Positions 51,650 to 59,982 of a DNA stretch of 64,000 nt are shown piece after piece; within the stretch, counting starts at the first letter, position 1; each line of letters opens with the position of its first letter. The notes beneath the pieces were generated by a model. It searched no databases. It had not been told where the DNA came from and worked only from the letters and a program-made list of their open reading frames with translations. The stretch comes from JAGOUN01 sp040389005. GTDB lineage: Bacteria > Pseudomonadota > Gammaproteobacteria > JAGOUN01. A program made the position numbers and the translations under genes. The stretch is from the NCBI GenBank assembly GCA_040389005.1, contig JAZKAS010000009.1:11080-75079 (forward strand), written 5' to 3'.

Positions 51650-53440
51650 TTACATATTTTCTAACTGTGCAGAAGTTTCTGCAAACTTTCTAAACTCTGT
51701 TGATGTATTCATTAATTCTTGAAAATTCCCTTTAGCCACTATGGCCCCATGCTGTAAATAATAAATTTTATCATAATGCATAATAGTACTGATTCTATGT
51801 GCAATAGTAATAATGGTTCTATCTTTACCCGCAACTGTTATAGCTTGAGTTACCTCGGCTTCTGTTTTATTGTCTAATGCTGCAGTTGCTTCATCCATCA
51901 CCAAAACCGATGGGTTTCGATAAAGTGCGCGAGCTATACCTATACGTTGCCGCTGCCCCCCTGAAAGCTGAATGCCATTTTCTCCAACTCGCGTATAAAT
52001 ACCTTGAGGAAGCGCGCTTACAAATGCTGTTAGTGAAGCTGCTGCAAGACATATATGGACATGTGCATTATCGATCTTGTCTTCTGGAACACCAAAAGCA
52101 ATATTTTGTCGAATGTCACTATCGTAGAGATAAATCATTTGTGGAATATAGCTTAATAATGCTTGCCATTTTATGATGTTATCTTGCGTTAACTTTAAGC
52201 CATCAACACATAATGTTCCAGATTTTGGCAAAAGTAAGCCTAGAATAATATCTGCAATAGTGGTTTTTCCCGCTCCTGACTCACCCACCAAGGCAACTTT
52301 TTCGCCTTTATTTATTTGGATTGAAATACCATTTAACACAAGCTTGTCGTTATAAGTAAAAAAAATATTTTGTAATTGTATTTGTTTATTAAATTTAATT
52401 GAATTTAAATTATGTTCGTGCATAAACGATTGCGAAGTTGCCAAAGCAGCATTTCTTATTTCATCATACACTTTTAAAAAACTTGGAAATGCACCGCGCA
52501 TAGACGCGATTGCTTGTACTATCCGATTTATACTTGGAAGCAATTGAACTGATGCGACACCAAAAACTGAAAGAAGCACAAAAATTTGTTCGCCTGTGTA
52601 TCCTATTCTAGAGTAAACAAGTAATACAATGAGAATAATAGTAATTGCTGTAGACTCAATAATGTATCGAGAGCCTTGGCCAAACATCATTTGAAAGCTA
52701 CTTGAAACAGCAATAAGCCTAGAGAAGCGATTGACTAATGCAATGAATGCTATTTCTTTATGGTATAGCTTTGTTTCTTTCATACTACCTAAGCTTTGCG
52801 CAACACATTGTGTTAATTTTTCGTAGCTATTGGTTTTTTGCTCGCCAAACGCAATCGCTTTCCGCCTAAATATTGCCATATAAATTTTGGAAGTGATTAG
52901 CACGCCACCAATTACGCTTATAATGAGTGTTGGCGCAATAAATAAAATTGCAATAAATAAAACACTTGAGGTAATAGCCTCATTTAAAATTGCTCCTGTA
53001 GAGCCAAATATTTCGCCCGACACTCTTTCCACGTCCGTTGAAAGTACGCTAATAAGCGATGAAGAATTTTTACTCACATGATAATTATAGGGTGCCTTAA
53101 GATAACGTTCGAAAATTTTGTTGCGAATTTTAGCCGTTAGTCCAAAGAGAAATAAGTTTTGTTTTTTGATAATAAGCATTCCAAAAATTGTTCTTAACCA
53201 AAAAGCAAAAATTAACGCGCCCGATGCAAGCATCAGTGCCGTAAAATAAGGCAGAGAACCTAATAAGGGTAAATGCTGTACTTTGTCAGGGCTCAATAGT
53301 ATATTAATGAGCGGAATAATAGTAGCAATACCTACTAAAGAGATAAATCCTCCTAACATCAAAATAAATATAAACCCGATAAAGCCTTTTTTATCTTCTT
53401 TATCCAGCAAATAAAGAAATATTTTCAAAAATTTTTTCAT
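51650..53440 (-). CDS. ABC transporter, fused permease-ATPase (PglK/MsbA-like flippase)
   Basis: 596 residues: six membrane helices (about 15-330) then an ATPase with Walker A GESGAGKTTIADIIL, Q-loop YIPQMIYLYDS, signature LSGGQRQRIGIARAL, Walker B VLVMDEATAAL and the switch His in IITIAHRI. It is close to PglK, the ATP-driven flippase of lipid-linked oligosaccharides, and could replace a Wzx flippase here, as I see no Wzx. Lies on the opposite strand to most of the locus, divergent from the Wzy-like gene. Confidence 0.88.
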   Translation of the reverse strand: MKKFLKIFLYLLDKEDKKGFIGFIFILMLGGFISLVGIATIIPLINILLSPDKVQHLPLLGSLPYFTALMLASGALIFAFWLRTIFGMLIIKKQNLFLFGLTAKIRNKIFERYLKAPYNYHVSKNSSSLISVLSTDVERVSGEIFGSTGAILNEAITSSVLFIAILFIAPTLIISVIGGVLITSKIYMAIFRRKAIAFGEQKTNSYEKLTQCVAQSLGSMKETKLYHKEIAFIALVNRFSRLIAVSSSFQMMFGQGSRYIIESTAITIILIVLLVYSRIGYTGEQIFVLLSVFGVASVQLLPSINRIVQAIASMRGAFPSFLKVYDEIRNAALATSQSFMHEHNLNSIKFNKQIQLQNIFFTYNDKLVLNGISIQINKGEKVALVGESGAGKTTIADIILGLLLPKSGTLCVDGLKLTQDNIIKWQALLSYIPQMIYLYDSDIRQNIAFGVPEDKIDNAHVHICLAAASLTAFVSALPQGIYTRVGENGIQLSGGQRQRIGIARALYRNPSVLVMDEATAALDNKTEAEVTQAITVAGKDRTIITIAHRISTIMHYDKIYYLQHGAIVAKGNFQELMNTSTEFRKFAETSAQLENM

Positions 53441-53681
53441 TTATTATTCCGCATACACTTCAGCACGCCACAGCACAAATATAGAACTCAACTCAATTAC
53501 TTCTTTATACTTTATAGCCAAATAAAATGCGACGAAATTAGTGGTATCTGTTGCTAAGATCACAGCTTCTTTATGTAGAAATAACTTTCCTTAAAGATAC
53601 CAGTTAGATGCCACAGTAATCAATGAGAATTAGCAGACTGTGGCTTATATATGCTGTTACGCGAGATTTTAGGTTATTGGC

Positions 53682-53711
53682 TTTACAATACAGTAGGAAA
53701 AACACTATAGT
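53682..53711 (+). promoter_or_regulatory. Promoter candidate for the Wzy-like gene
   Basis: TTTACA (53682-53687), 18-nt spacer, TATAGT (53706-53711). The 314-bp divergent gap 53441-53754 otherwise shows only AT-rich sequence. Confidence 0.45.
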
Positions 53712-53754
53712 TTCCAATAGTAGCTAGAAAAGTAGAAGATTTTAGGATTTTTTG

Positions 53755-54915
53755 ATGTTAGTTGTTTTTTTATTTTACAATATTGCCTTTATAGCTGCGT
53801 TATTGATTATTCGTAAAGAATCTCCTCTTTACGCCACTACCATATTGGTGCTAATGCTGTCTTTTTTAGGCCATATTGTTGGAACCTACTATTACTCCTT
53901 GAAACCATCTGATTCAACAGTGTTATATTTCCCATCCGCAACTTCTCATTTTTATGCACTTGGCGGCGATGCTGTTAAAAATATGGTTTGGTATGTTCGC
54001 TATTTTCTTACTGGAGATTCTTTACTTGCTACATTTTATTTTTTCTCTTCTTTTGCTTTTATAGGAGGCGTATTGTGGTATACGGTATATTTACGCTGCG
54101 CCAAACGATTATGTATTCTCAATTCATCATTAACATGGCCTAGCCTAATATTAATGTGCTGGCCCTCTGCATTAGTTTTTACTACAGGCATGGGGAAAGA
54201 TTCTTTATGTTTCTTTTTTACCCCTCTCGCATTGCTGTCTTATTTCAATCTATTGGAAAAACGAATGATTGTGTTTAATATTGCCATATTAGTTTTTAGT
54301 TTATTTATGCTAACGGCTCTGAGACCGTATCTACTAATGGTGGTTTTCATTTCATTTTCATTATATTATTTTAAAAAAAGTCGTAATATTTCTCTTGTAA
54401 ATATATTGTGCATGATAGTTGTGTTAGCTTTGGCATTATTTGTGACTCAGTGGGTATTGAACACTCAAGGCCACTTCCAAAATATAGATTTGACCTCTAT
54501 TGTTAAAAGAGCTTCATACCAGCAGGATATGCAGGCTCAGGGTACGCATTTTGAAATGTCATTTGAGAATCCATTCTTAAGGTTGCTTTTTCTCCCTTAT
54601 AGCTTTTTCATGAATTTATGTTTTCCACTTTTTTATTTGGCCAAAAATACGGAAGGCTACGTGGTATCTGTAGAAAATGCAGTGCTTGTATTTTTATTAT
54701 GGCGAAGCTTAAAATTGAGAAAACTTATAAGGCAGTTGTTTTTGCAAGACCCAAGCTTAAAATTACTATTATATTTTTTTATAGTTGGAATGGCTCTTAT
54801 GTCGTTTTTAAATACAAATTTAGGTCTCGCTGTAAGACAAAAAACCATGTACCTTCCTGCTTTTTTGGTTATCTATTGCCTTCTTTATGCAAAAACAAAA
54901 AACACACACATTTGA
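53755..54915 (+). CDS. Probable polysaccharide polymerase (Wzy-like membrane protein)
   Basis: 386 residues with about 10 hydrophobic helices. Helix-loop motif VFTTGMGKDSLCFFFTPLAL and the C-terminal FLNTNLGLAVRQKTMYLPA recall the family of large inner-membrane O-antigen/EPS polymerases with a GKD motif and a closing N-x-G-x-x-x-R-x-K/R. The polymerase would link repeat units in the periplasm. It is the only protein in the locus with this topology. Low sequence conservation in Wzy makes the call probable, not certain. Start ATG 53755 with AGGA upstream. Confidence 0.7.
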   Translation: MLVVFLFYNIAFIAALLIIRKESPLYATTILVLMLSFLGHIVGTYYYSLKPSDSTVLYFPSATSHFYALGGDAVKNMVWYVRYFLTGDSLLATFYFFSSFAFIGGVLWYTVYLRCAKRLCILNSSLTWPSLILMCWPSALVFTTGMGKDSLCFFFTPLALLSYFNLLEKRMIVFNIAILVFSLFMLTALRPYLLMVVFISFSLYYFKKSRNISLVNILCMIVVLALALFVTQWVLNTQGHFQNIDLTSIVKRASYQQDMQAQGTHFEMSFENPFLRLLFLPYSFFMNLCFPLFYLAKNTEGYVVSVENAVLVFLLWRSLKLRKLIRQLFLQDPSLKLLLYFFIVGMALMSFLNTNLGLAVRQKTMYLPAFLVIYCLLYAKTKNTHI

Positions 54916-54921
54916 TATAAC

Positions 54922-55929
54922 TTAATTTTTCTCATAATATTCGCAATACCAATCTACAAATTGCCTAATCCCTTCTTTCACGCTTGTCTCTGGCTTGTAA
55001 CCAAATTCTTTTTCTAATCGAGACACATCTGCATAAGTAGATGACACATCACCGGCTTGCATTTCCATAAAGTTATACTGCGCTTTTTTACCCAATGCTT
55101 CTTCAAGTGCGTGGATATACTCCATGAGCGTGACGGGATTATTATTACCAATATTATAAATGCAATACGGCGCATAACTGCTCGCTGGATCTGGATTGTC
55201 GGCATCCCAATCAGGATTAGGCCGCGCAGGTTTTTGCAGTGCTCTGTCTATCCCTTCAACAATATCGCCAACGTAAGTAAAGTCTCGCGTCATCTTGCCA
55301 TGGTTATAAACATCGATAGGTTTATTGGCTAATATATTTTTCGTGAATTTAAACAACGCCATATCGGGTCGACCCCATGGTCCATAGACTGTGAAAAATC
55401 GTAGTCCTGTGCAAGGCAGTTTAAATAAACTGGCATAAGAATGCGCAATTAGTTCGTTAGCACGTTTTGTGGCCGCATATAACGCCATGGGGTGATCAAC
55501 ATTTTGTGATTCGTCGAAAGGCTGTTTTGTATTTGCACCATATGCTGAGCTCGTTGATGCAAAAACTAAATGCTCAACATGATGATGTCGACAACATTCA
55601 ATCAAATTTACAAACCCGATTAAATTAGAATCAACATAAGCATAAGGATTATCAATAGAATAGCGAACCCCTGCTTGAGCTGCTAGATTTACAACTTTCT
55701 TGATCTCGTGACGCTCAAATACTGCTTGTAGACTCACCCTATCTGCAAGATCCACTTTTTCGAAAGTAAAATTTTTGTACTGCTTTAGAATATCTAAGCG
55801 CGCATATTTAAGCGTAACGTCGTAATAATCGTTGATACAATCCAATCCCACAACCGATTCACCGCGCTTGAGCAGTTTTTTGCACAAATGAAAACCAATA
55901 AAGCCGGCAGTGCCTGTTATTAGAATCAC
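54922..55929 (-). CDS. UDP-glucuronate 4-epimerase family (extended SDR)
   Basis: 335 residues. NAD motif LITGTAGFIGFHLCKKLL, then CINDYYDVTLKYARL and NLAAQAGVRYSIDNPYAYV, which is the hallmark of UDP-glucuronate/UDP-GlcNAcA 4-epimerases. The catalytic Ser-Tyr-Lys is in STSSAYG and ALYAATKRANE. GPWGRPDMALFKFTKNIL also fits. It interconverts gluco- and galacto-uronic acid nucleotides for the glycan. Minus strand, tail to tail with the Wzy-like gene. Confidence 0.92.
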   Translation of the reverse strand: MILITGTAGFIGFHLCKKLLKRGESVVGLDCINDYYDVTLKYARLDILKQYKNFTFEKVDLADRVSLQAVFERHEIKKVVNLAAQAGVRYSIDNPYAYVDSNLIGFVNLIECCRHHHVEHLVFASTSSAYGANTKQPFDESQNVDHPMALYAATKRANELIAHSYASLFKLPCTGLRFFTVYGPWGRPDMALFKFTKNILANKPIDVYNHGKMTRDFTYVGDIVEGIDRALQKPARPNPDWDADNPDPASSYAPYCIYNIGNNNPVTLMEYIHALEEALGKKAQYNFMEMQAGDVSSTYADVSRLEKEFGYKPETSVKEGIRQFVDWYCEYYEKN

Positions 55930-56061
55930 ACTGATTCCTATATATTTAAAAAGGTACGTGAAGATATCAGCTTCGCTCTTCCTGAATCAACAAAATTTTC
56001 AGTTGAAATTACCCAACACTAACTAATAGAATGAAGCAGAAAAAAATTTAACGGGAAAGGC

Positions 56062-56289
56062 ATGAAAATCGCAGATTTTATAGCTGAAATGGAATTACTC
56101 ATGGAGCTAGATGAAGGCACGCTTCATGGAGATACTATTTTGAGCAACTTATCGGCATGGGACTCTCTTGCAGTCATTGGATATATTGCTGTAGTGGATG
56201 AAGCGTTTCAGCGCTCTGTTGCCACCAAAGATATTGCCAACGCAGAAACTCTGACAGATTTGTTCATGCTCGCTCATGGAACTCCGTAA
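56062..56289 (+). CDS. Acyl carrier protein
   Basis: 75 residues, acidic and helical. The phosphopantetheine attachment Ser is in SAWDSLAVIGYIAV, a WDSL variant of the usual DSL. It is a dedicated ACP of the polysaccharide locus rather than the housekeeping AcpP: the neighbours are a FabG-like reductase (17 bp downstream), a NeuD-like acyltransferase and a FabH-like synthase. It likely carries a short acyl chain for transfer to an amino sugar. GGAAAGG stands upstream of the ATG. Confidence 0.85.
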   Translation: MKIADFIAEMELLMELDEGTLHGDTILSNLSAWDSLAVIGYIAVVDEAFQRSVATKDIANAETLTDLFMLAHGTP

Positions 56290-56306
56290 GTATATAAAAG
56301 AATTCT

Positions 56307-57062
56307 ATGCACTTTATTGATTTCTCAAAGAAAAATATTATTTTGACTGGCGCTTCATCGGGAATAGGAGAGGCTACAGCTTTATTACTTGATAAACTGG
56401 GAGCAACGCTTGTGCTAGTTGGAAGAAATGCAAAAGCATTACATGCTCTCAATAGAGGATTACAGGGTAAGCAGCACATTATCCTCGAAAGAGATCTTAC
56501 CCACTGGATTGATATTCAAAAAGATTTTAAAGAGCTATATCAAAAAAATGGCACATTAGATGGCTTAGTGCATTGCGCAGGGCTGCATCTTCTCAAGCCA
56601 TTTAAGTTGTTGAATGATAAAAATATTGCGGATATTTTTGATATTAATGTAAAGTCCGCCTTTCACCTTATTCAGGCATTCAGACAAAGAGGCTATTGCT
56701 CAAAAAGCGCAAGCATTGTATTACTTTCTTCTGTTGTAAGCCAAGTAGGCCAAGTAGGAGCCTCTTTATATGCAGCAAGCAAAGGCAGCCTAGAATCTCT
56801 TGCTAAAAGCCTTGCCTTAGAGTTAGCGCCAGAGAATATACGAGTAAATTGTATCTCGCCTGGCATAGTTAACACAAAAATGACCGCATCACTTTTTGAA
56901 AAATTGAATCCTGAACAAATAGAAAAAATAAAAAATATGCACCCTCTTGGGCTGGGCGAATCCGAAGACGTTGCAAATGGCATAGCTTTTTTATTATCTC
57001 AACGATCGCGCTGGATAACAGGAACATCCTTAGTCATTGACGGAGGCTATTTAGCTCACTAA
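56307..57062 (+). CDS. Short-chain dehydrogenase, 3-oxoacyl-ACP reductase (FabG) like
   Basis: 251 residues of classical SDR. Cofactor motif LTGASSGIGEATALLL, catalytic Ser in VLLSSVVS, YxxxK in SLYAASKGSLESLAKSLALE, NAG variant HCAGLHLL and the C-terminal GTSLVIDGG. In this ACP-FabG-FabH cassette it would reduce a 3-ketoacyl-ACP to a 3-hydroxyacyl-ACP, for example 3-hydroxybutyryl. A sugar dehydrogenase is the alternative. Confidence 0.88.
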   Translation: MHFIDFSKKNIILTGASSGIGEATALLLDKLGATLVLVGRNAKALHALNRGLQGKQHIILERDLTHWIDIQKDFKELYQKNGTLDGLVHCAGLHLLKPFKLLNDKNIADIFDINVKSAFHLIQAFRQRGYCSKSASIVLLSSVVSQVGQVGASLYAASKGSLESLAKSLALELAPENIRVNCISPGIVNTKMTASLFEKLNPEQIEKIKNMHPLGLGESEDVANGIAFLLSQRSRWITGTSLVIDGGYLAH

Positions 57063-57078
57063 ATTTAAACAGGAAAAA

Positions 57079-57687
57079 ATGAAAACAATTATTATCGGTG
57101 CCGGAGGGTTTGGACAAGAAATTTTTGCCATTCTTAAAGGCTTTACAAACGTTGCAAATAATACATTCCTAGGATTTCTAGATGACAACCTGTCTATAGA
57201 CGGTGTTATTGGCCCCATTGAGGGGCACAAAATTATCACTGATGCGCAGTATGTATGCGCTATTGGAAATGCTCAGACCAAACTTAAAATATGCCAAGAT
57301 TTTTTAAGCAAAGGGGCTGATTTTCCAACTTTAATACATTCTTCCGTTAACATGGCAAGCACTGCCTCTTTTGGAAGGGGGACTATTATTTCTCCAGGCT
57401 GCTATATTGCTCATAATGCCACTTTTGGCGATTTTGTTCTTATCAATGCCAACTCAGTCATCGGACACGATGCTACTGTTGGTGATGGCTCCACAATTTG
57501 CCCAAATTGCACTCTAGCCGGGCATGTGGTATTTAGAAAACGTGTGTTCATGGGAAGCAATGCAGCTGTATATCCTGGCAAAACTATAGGAGATGATGTA
57601 ACAATTGGCATGGGATCCGCAGTCACACGAAATTTTCTTACTCCCACAACAGTCATGGGCGTCCCTGCTAAACGAATAGTGTTTTAA
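57079..57687 (+). CDS. NeuD/PglD-family sugar O/N-acyltransferase
   Basis: 202 residues. The N-terminal Rossmann-like part begins IIIGAGGFGQEIFAIL, as in PglD and NeuD. The C-terminal part is a left-handed beta-helix of hexapeptide repeats (FGDFVLINANSVIGHDATVG) with the His of NSVIGHD as catalytic base. PglD acetylates a UDP-4-amino sugar; NeuD acetylates sialic acid. Beside an ACP and FabH it may use an acyl-ACP donor, which is inference. Starts 16 bp after the SDR and ends 3 bp before the FabH-like gene. Confidence 0.9.
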   Translation: MKTIIIGAGGFGQEIFAILKGFTNVANNTFLGFLDDNLSIDGVIGPIEGHKIITDAQYVCAIGNAQTKLKICQDFLSKGADFPTLIHSSVNMASTASFGRGTIISPGCYIAHNATFGDFVLINANSVIGHDATVGDGSTICPNCTLAGHVVFRKRVFMGSNAAVYPGKTIGDDVTIGMGSAVTRNFLTPTTVMGVPAKRIVF

Positions 57688-57690
57688 AAA

Positions 57691-58701
57691 ATGAAATACG
57701 CAGAAATCATTGGTATTGAATATTACTTGCCGCAAAAAATTGAAACCAACCAAGATATTGCAGAAAAATTTCCTGACTGGACCATAGAAAAAATTGAAGC
57801 TAAAACGGGTATTATCGAACGTCATATTGCTGCCCCAACAGAAACAGCAGGAGATCTTGCTTATCTCGCCGCTGAAAAATTATTTGCTTCTGGGCGATGT
57901 TCCAAAAATGATATTGGCTACCTTATTCTATGCACTGAAAGTCCTGATTATATTCTTCCGCCTACTGCGTGTATCCTTCAAGATAGATTGCAATTAAAAA
58001 ATTCGGTGGGGGCATTTGATTTTAACCTGGGTTGCTCAGGTTATATTTATGGCTTAAGTATTGCAAAAGGTCTCATTGAGTCTGGTCAAGCAAATGGCGT
58101 CCTGTTATTAACTGCAGATACTTATTCGAAATATATTCACCCTGAAGATCGAAGTGTAAGAACAATTTTCGGAGATGGTGCAACGGCAACTTACATACGA
58201 GGCAGCGATTTATCTGGCCCCGCTATTTCACGACCTCAATTAGGCACGGATGGTAGTGGCTTTAGAAATTTAATTATTGAACAAGGCGGACTCAAATCTC
58301 CTAAGGCCATCTATAACTCAAAAGATCGAGGTCAATTTTTATATATGAATGGATCGGAAATATTTAATTTTACGTTAAATGCAGTGCCAAAATTGATTGA
58401 TCAAGCACTTGATGCCTCGGGTAAACGTTTAGAGGATATCGATTATTTTATCTTTCATCAAGCCAATCAATATATGCTAGAAAATTTAAGAAAAAAAATA
58501 GGCATTCCAAAAGAAAAATTCTGCATTGATTTACGCTATTATGGCAATACTGTTTCTTCAACCATACCCATCGCATTAAGTAATGCAATAAGTCATCATC
58601 TTGTAAAGCCACGCGATGAAGTTTTATTAGTAGGATTTGGGGTTGGATATTCCTGGGGAAGTATTTTCGTTTCATTAAATGAAGCTTTGCAACCCATCTA
58701 A
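57691..58701 (+). CDS. 3-oxoacyl-ACP synthase III (FabH) like
   Basis: 336 residues of thiolase fold. The triad is visible: Cys near 114 in FNLGCSGYIYGL, His near 257 in FIFHQANQYML and Asn near 286 in YYGNTVSSTIPIAL. FabH condenses acetyl-CoA with malonyl-ACP; here the product would be acetoacetyl-ACP on the locus ACP, then reduced by the SDR. KASIII enzymes with other acyl donors also occur, so chain length is open. Confidence 0.92.
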   Translation: MKYAEIIGIEYYLPQKIETNQDIAEKFPDWTIEKIEAKTGIIERHIAAPTETAGDLAYLAAEKLFASGRCSKNDIGYLILCTESPDYILPPTACILQDRLQLKNSVGAFDFNLGCSGYIYGLSIAKGLIESGQANGVLLLTADTYSKYIHPEDRSVRTIFGDGATATYIRGSDLSGPAISRPQLGTDGSGFRNLIIEQGGLKSPKAIYNSKDRGQFLYMNGSEIFNFTLNAVPKLIDQALDASGKRLEDIDYFIFHQANQYMLENLRKKIGIPKEKFCIDLRYYGNTVSSTIPIALSNAISHHLVKPRDEVLLVGFGVGYSWGSIFVSLNEALQPI

Positions 58702-58789
58702 AACCTTTTCTCATCTATCTATTTATTCTCAAACTTGCTACCCTAAAAACCAAAAATTAATATTCCATTTGTCTTGCAGGACCGTATCC

Positions 58790-59971
58790 ATGAGCAATCC
58801 CACTTCCCCCTGGCCTTTTTACGGCGAAGATGAAATTCAAGCTGTTACTGATGTTTTAAAATCTGGCAAGGTAAATTATTGGACAGGAAATATTGGCCGT
58901 GAATTTGAAATTGCTTTTGCAAAGTATGCAAATTGCTCTTACGCGATTGCGCTTGCTAATGGCACCCTCGCTTTAGAATTAGCTCTTTACGCAATTGATC
59001 TCAAGCCTGGTGATGAAGTAATTGTCACGCCGCGTACATTTCTTGCCTCAGCCAGTTGTGTAGTCATGCGTGGCGGTATCCCTGTTTTTGCCGATGTTGA
59101 CCCTGTTTCTCAAAACATTACAGCAGAAACCATTGAAAAAATGATTACGCCTAAAACAAAAGCAATTATAGCCGTGCATCTTGCAGGCTGGCCGTGTGAG
59201 ATGGATAAAATCATGACGTTGGCAGAAAAGCATAAGCTTTGGGTGATCGAAGATTGTGCACAAGCGCATGGTGCTCGATATAAAAACAGGCCAGTGGGTT
59301 CATGGGGACATTTAGCTGCGTTTTCTTTTTGTCAGGATAAGATTATGTCTACAGGCGGTGAAGGCGGCATGTTGACCATGAATGATAAAGCGATGTGGGA
59401 AAAGTGCTGGGCATATAAAGATCATGGCAAATCGTATGATACGGTTTATAATCGTGAGCACGCACCGGGGTTTCGTTGGCTGCATGAGAGTTTTGGAACG
59501 AATTGGCGCTTGACAGAAACACAATCGGCGATTGGCTTGAAGCAATTGAAAAAATTAGATGCGTGGGTCGATAAACGTCGTCAAAATGCGGCGATGCTGA
59601 CGAAAGCGTTTAAAGAAATCCCATTTTTAGATGTTCATGTGCCGGGTGATGATGTTTATCATTCGTATTATAAGTATTATGTTTTTGTTAATCATAAGGC
59701 GATTTTACAGGGCTGGACGAGAGACAGGATTATGAAGGCGATAAATGATCAAGGTATTGCTTGTTTTAGCGGAAGTTGTTCTGAAATTTATTTGGAAAAA
59801 TGTTTTGAAAATTCTGGAATGCCACCACAACCACGATTGCCAAATGCGCAAAGATTAGGTGAAACGAGTTTGATGTTTTTAGTTCATCCAACGATTGAAG
59901 AAGATCAAATGAAAGCAATCGTTAATACGATTCAAAATGTTTTTACCAAGGTTATTGAGACTGTTAATTAA
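58790..59971 (+). CDS. DegT/DnrJ/EryC1/StrS sugar aminotransferase
   Basis: 393 residues. PLP enzyme that aminates a nucleotide keto-sugar, usually at C3 or C4. Signatures are YWTGNIGREFE, ALANGTLALELAL, IEDCAQAHGARYKN and SFCQDKIMSTGGEGGM, whose Lys binds PLP; NWRLTETQSAIGL is the typical sugar-AT segment. The start at 58790 has AGGA about 9 nt upstream; the open frame reaches back into the FabH-like gene but that part is unlike the family. It likely makes the amino group acylated by the NeuD-like enzyme. Confidence 0.93.
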   Translation: MSNPTSPWPFYGEDEIQAVTDVLKSGKVNYWTGNIGREFEIAFAKYANCSYAIALANGTLALELALYAIDLKPGDEVIVTPRTFLASASCVVMRGGIPVFADVDPVSQNITAETIEKMITPKTKAIIAVHLAGWPCEMDKIMTLAEKHKLWVIEDCAQAHGARYKNRPVGSWGHLAAFSFCQDKIMSTGGEGGMLTMNDKAMWEKCWAYKDHGKSYDTVYNREHAPGFRWLHESFGTNWRLTETQSAIGLKQLKKLDAWVDKRRQNAAMLTKAFKEIPFLDVHVPGDDVYHSYYKYYVFVNHKAILQGWTRDRIMKAINDQGIACFSGSCSEIYLEKCFENSGMPPQPRLPNAQRLGETSLMFLVHPTIEEDQMKAIVNTIQNVFTKVIETVN

Positions 59972-59982
59972 ATGGAGTTAAT

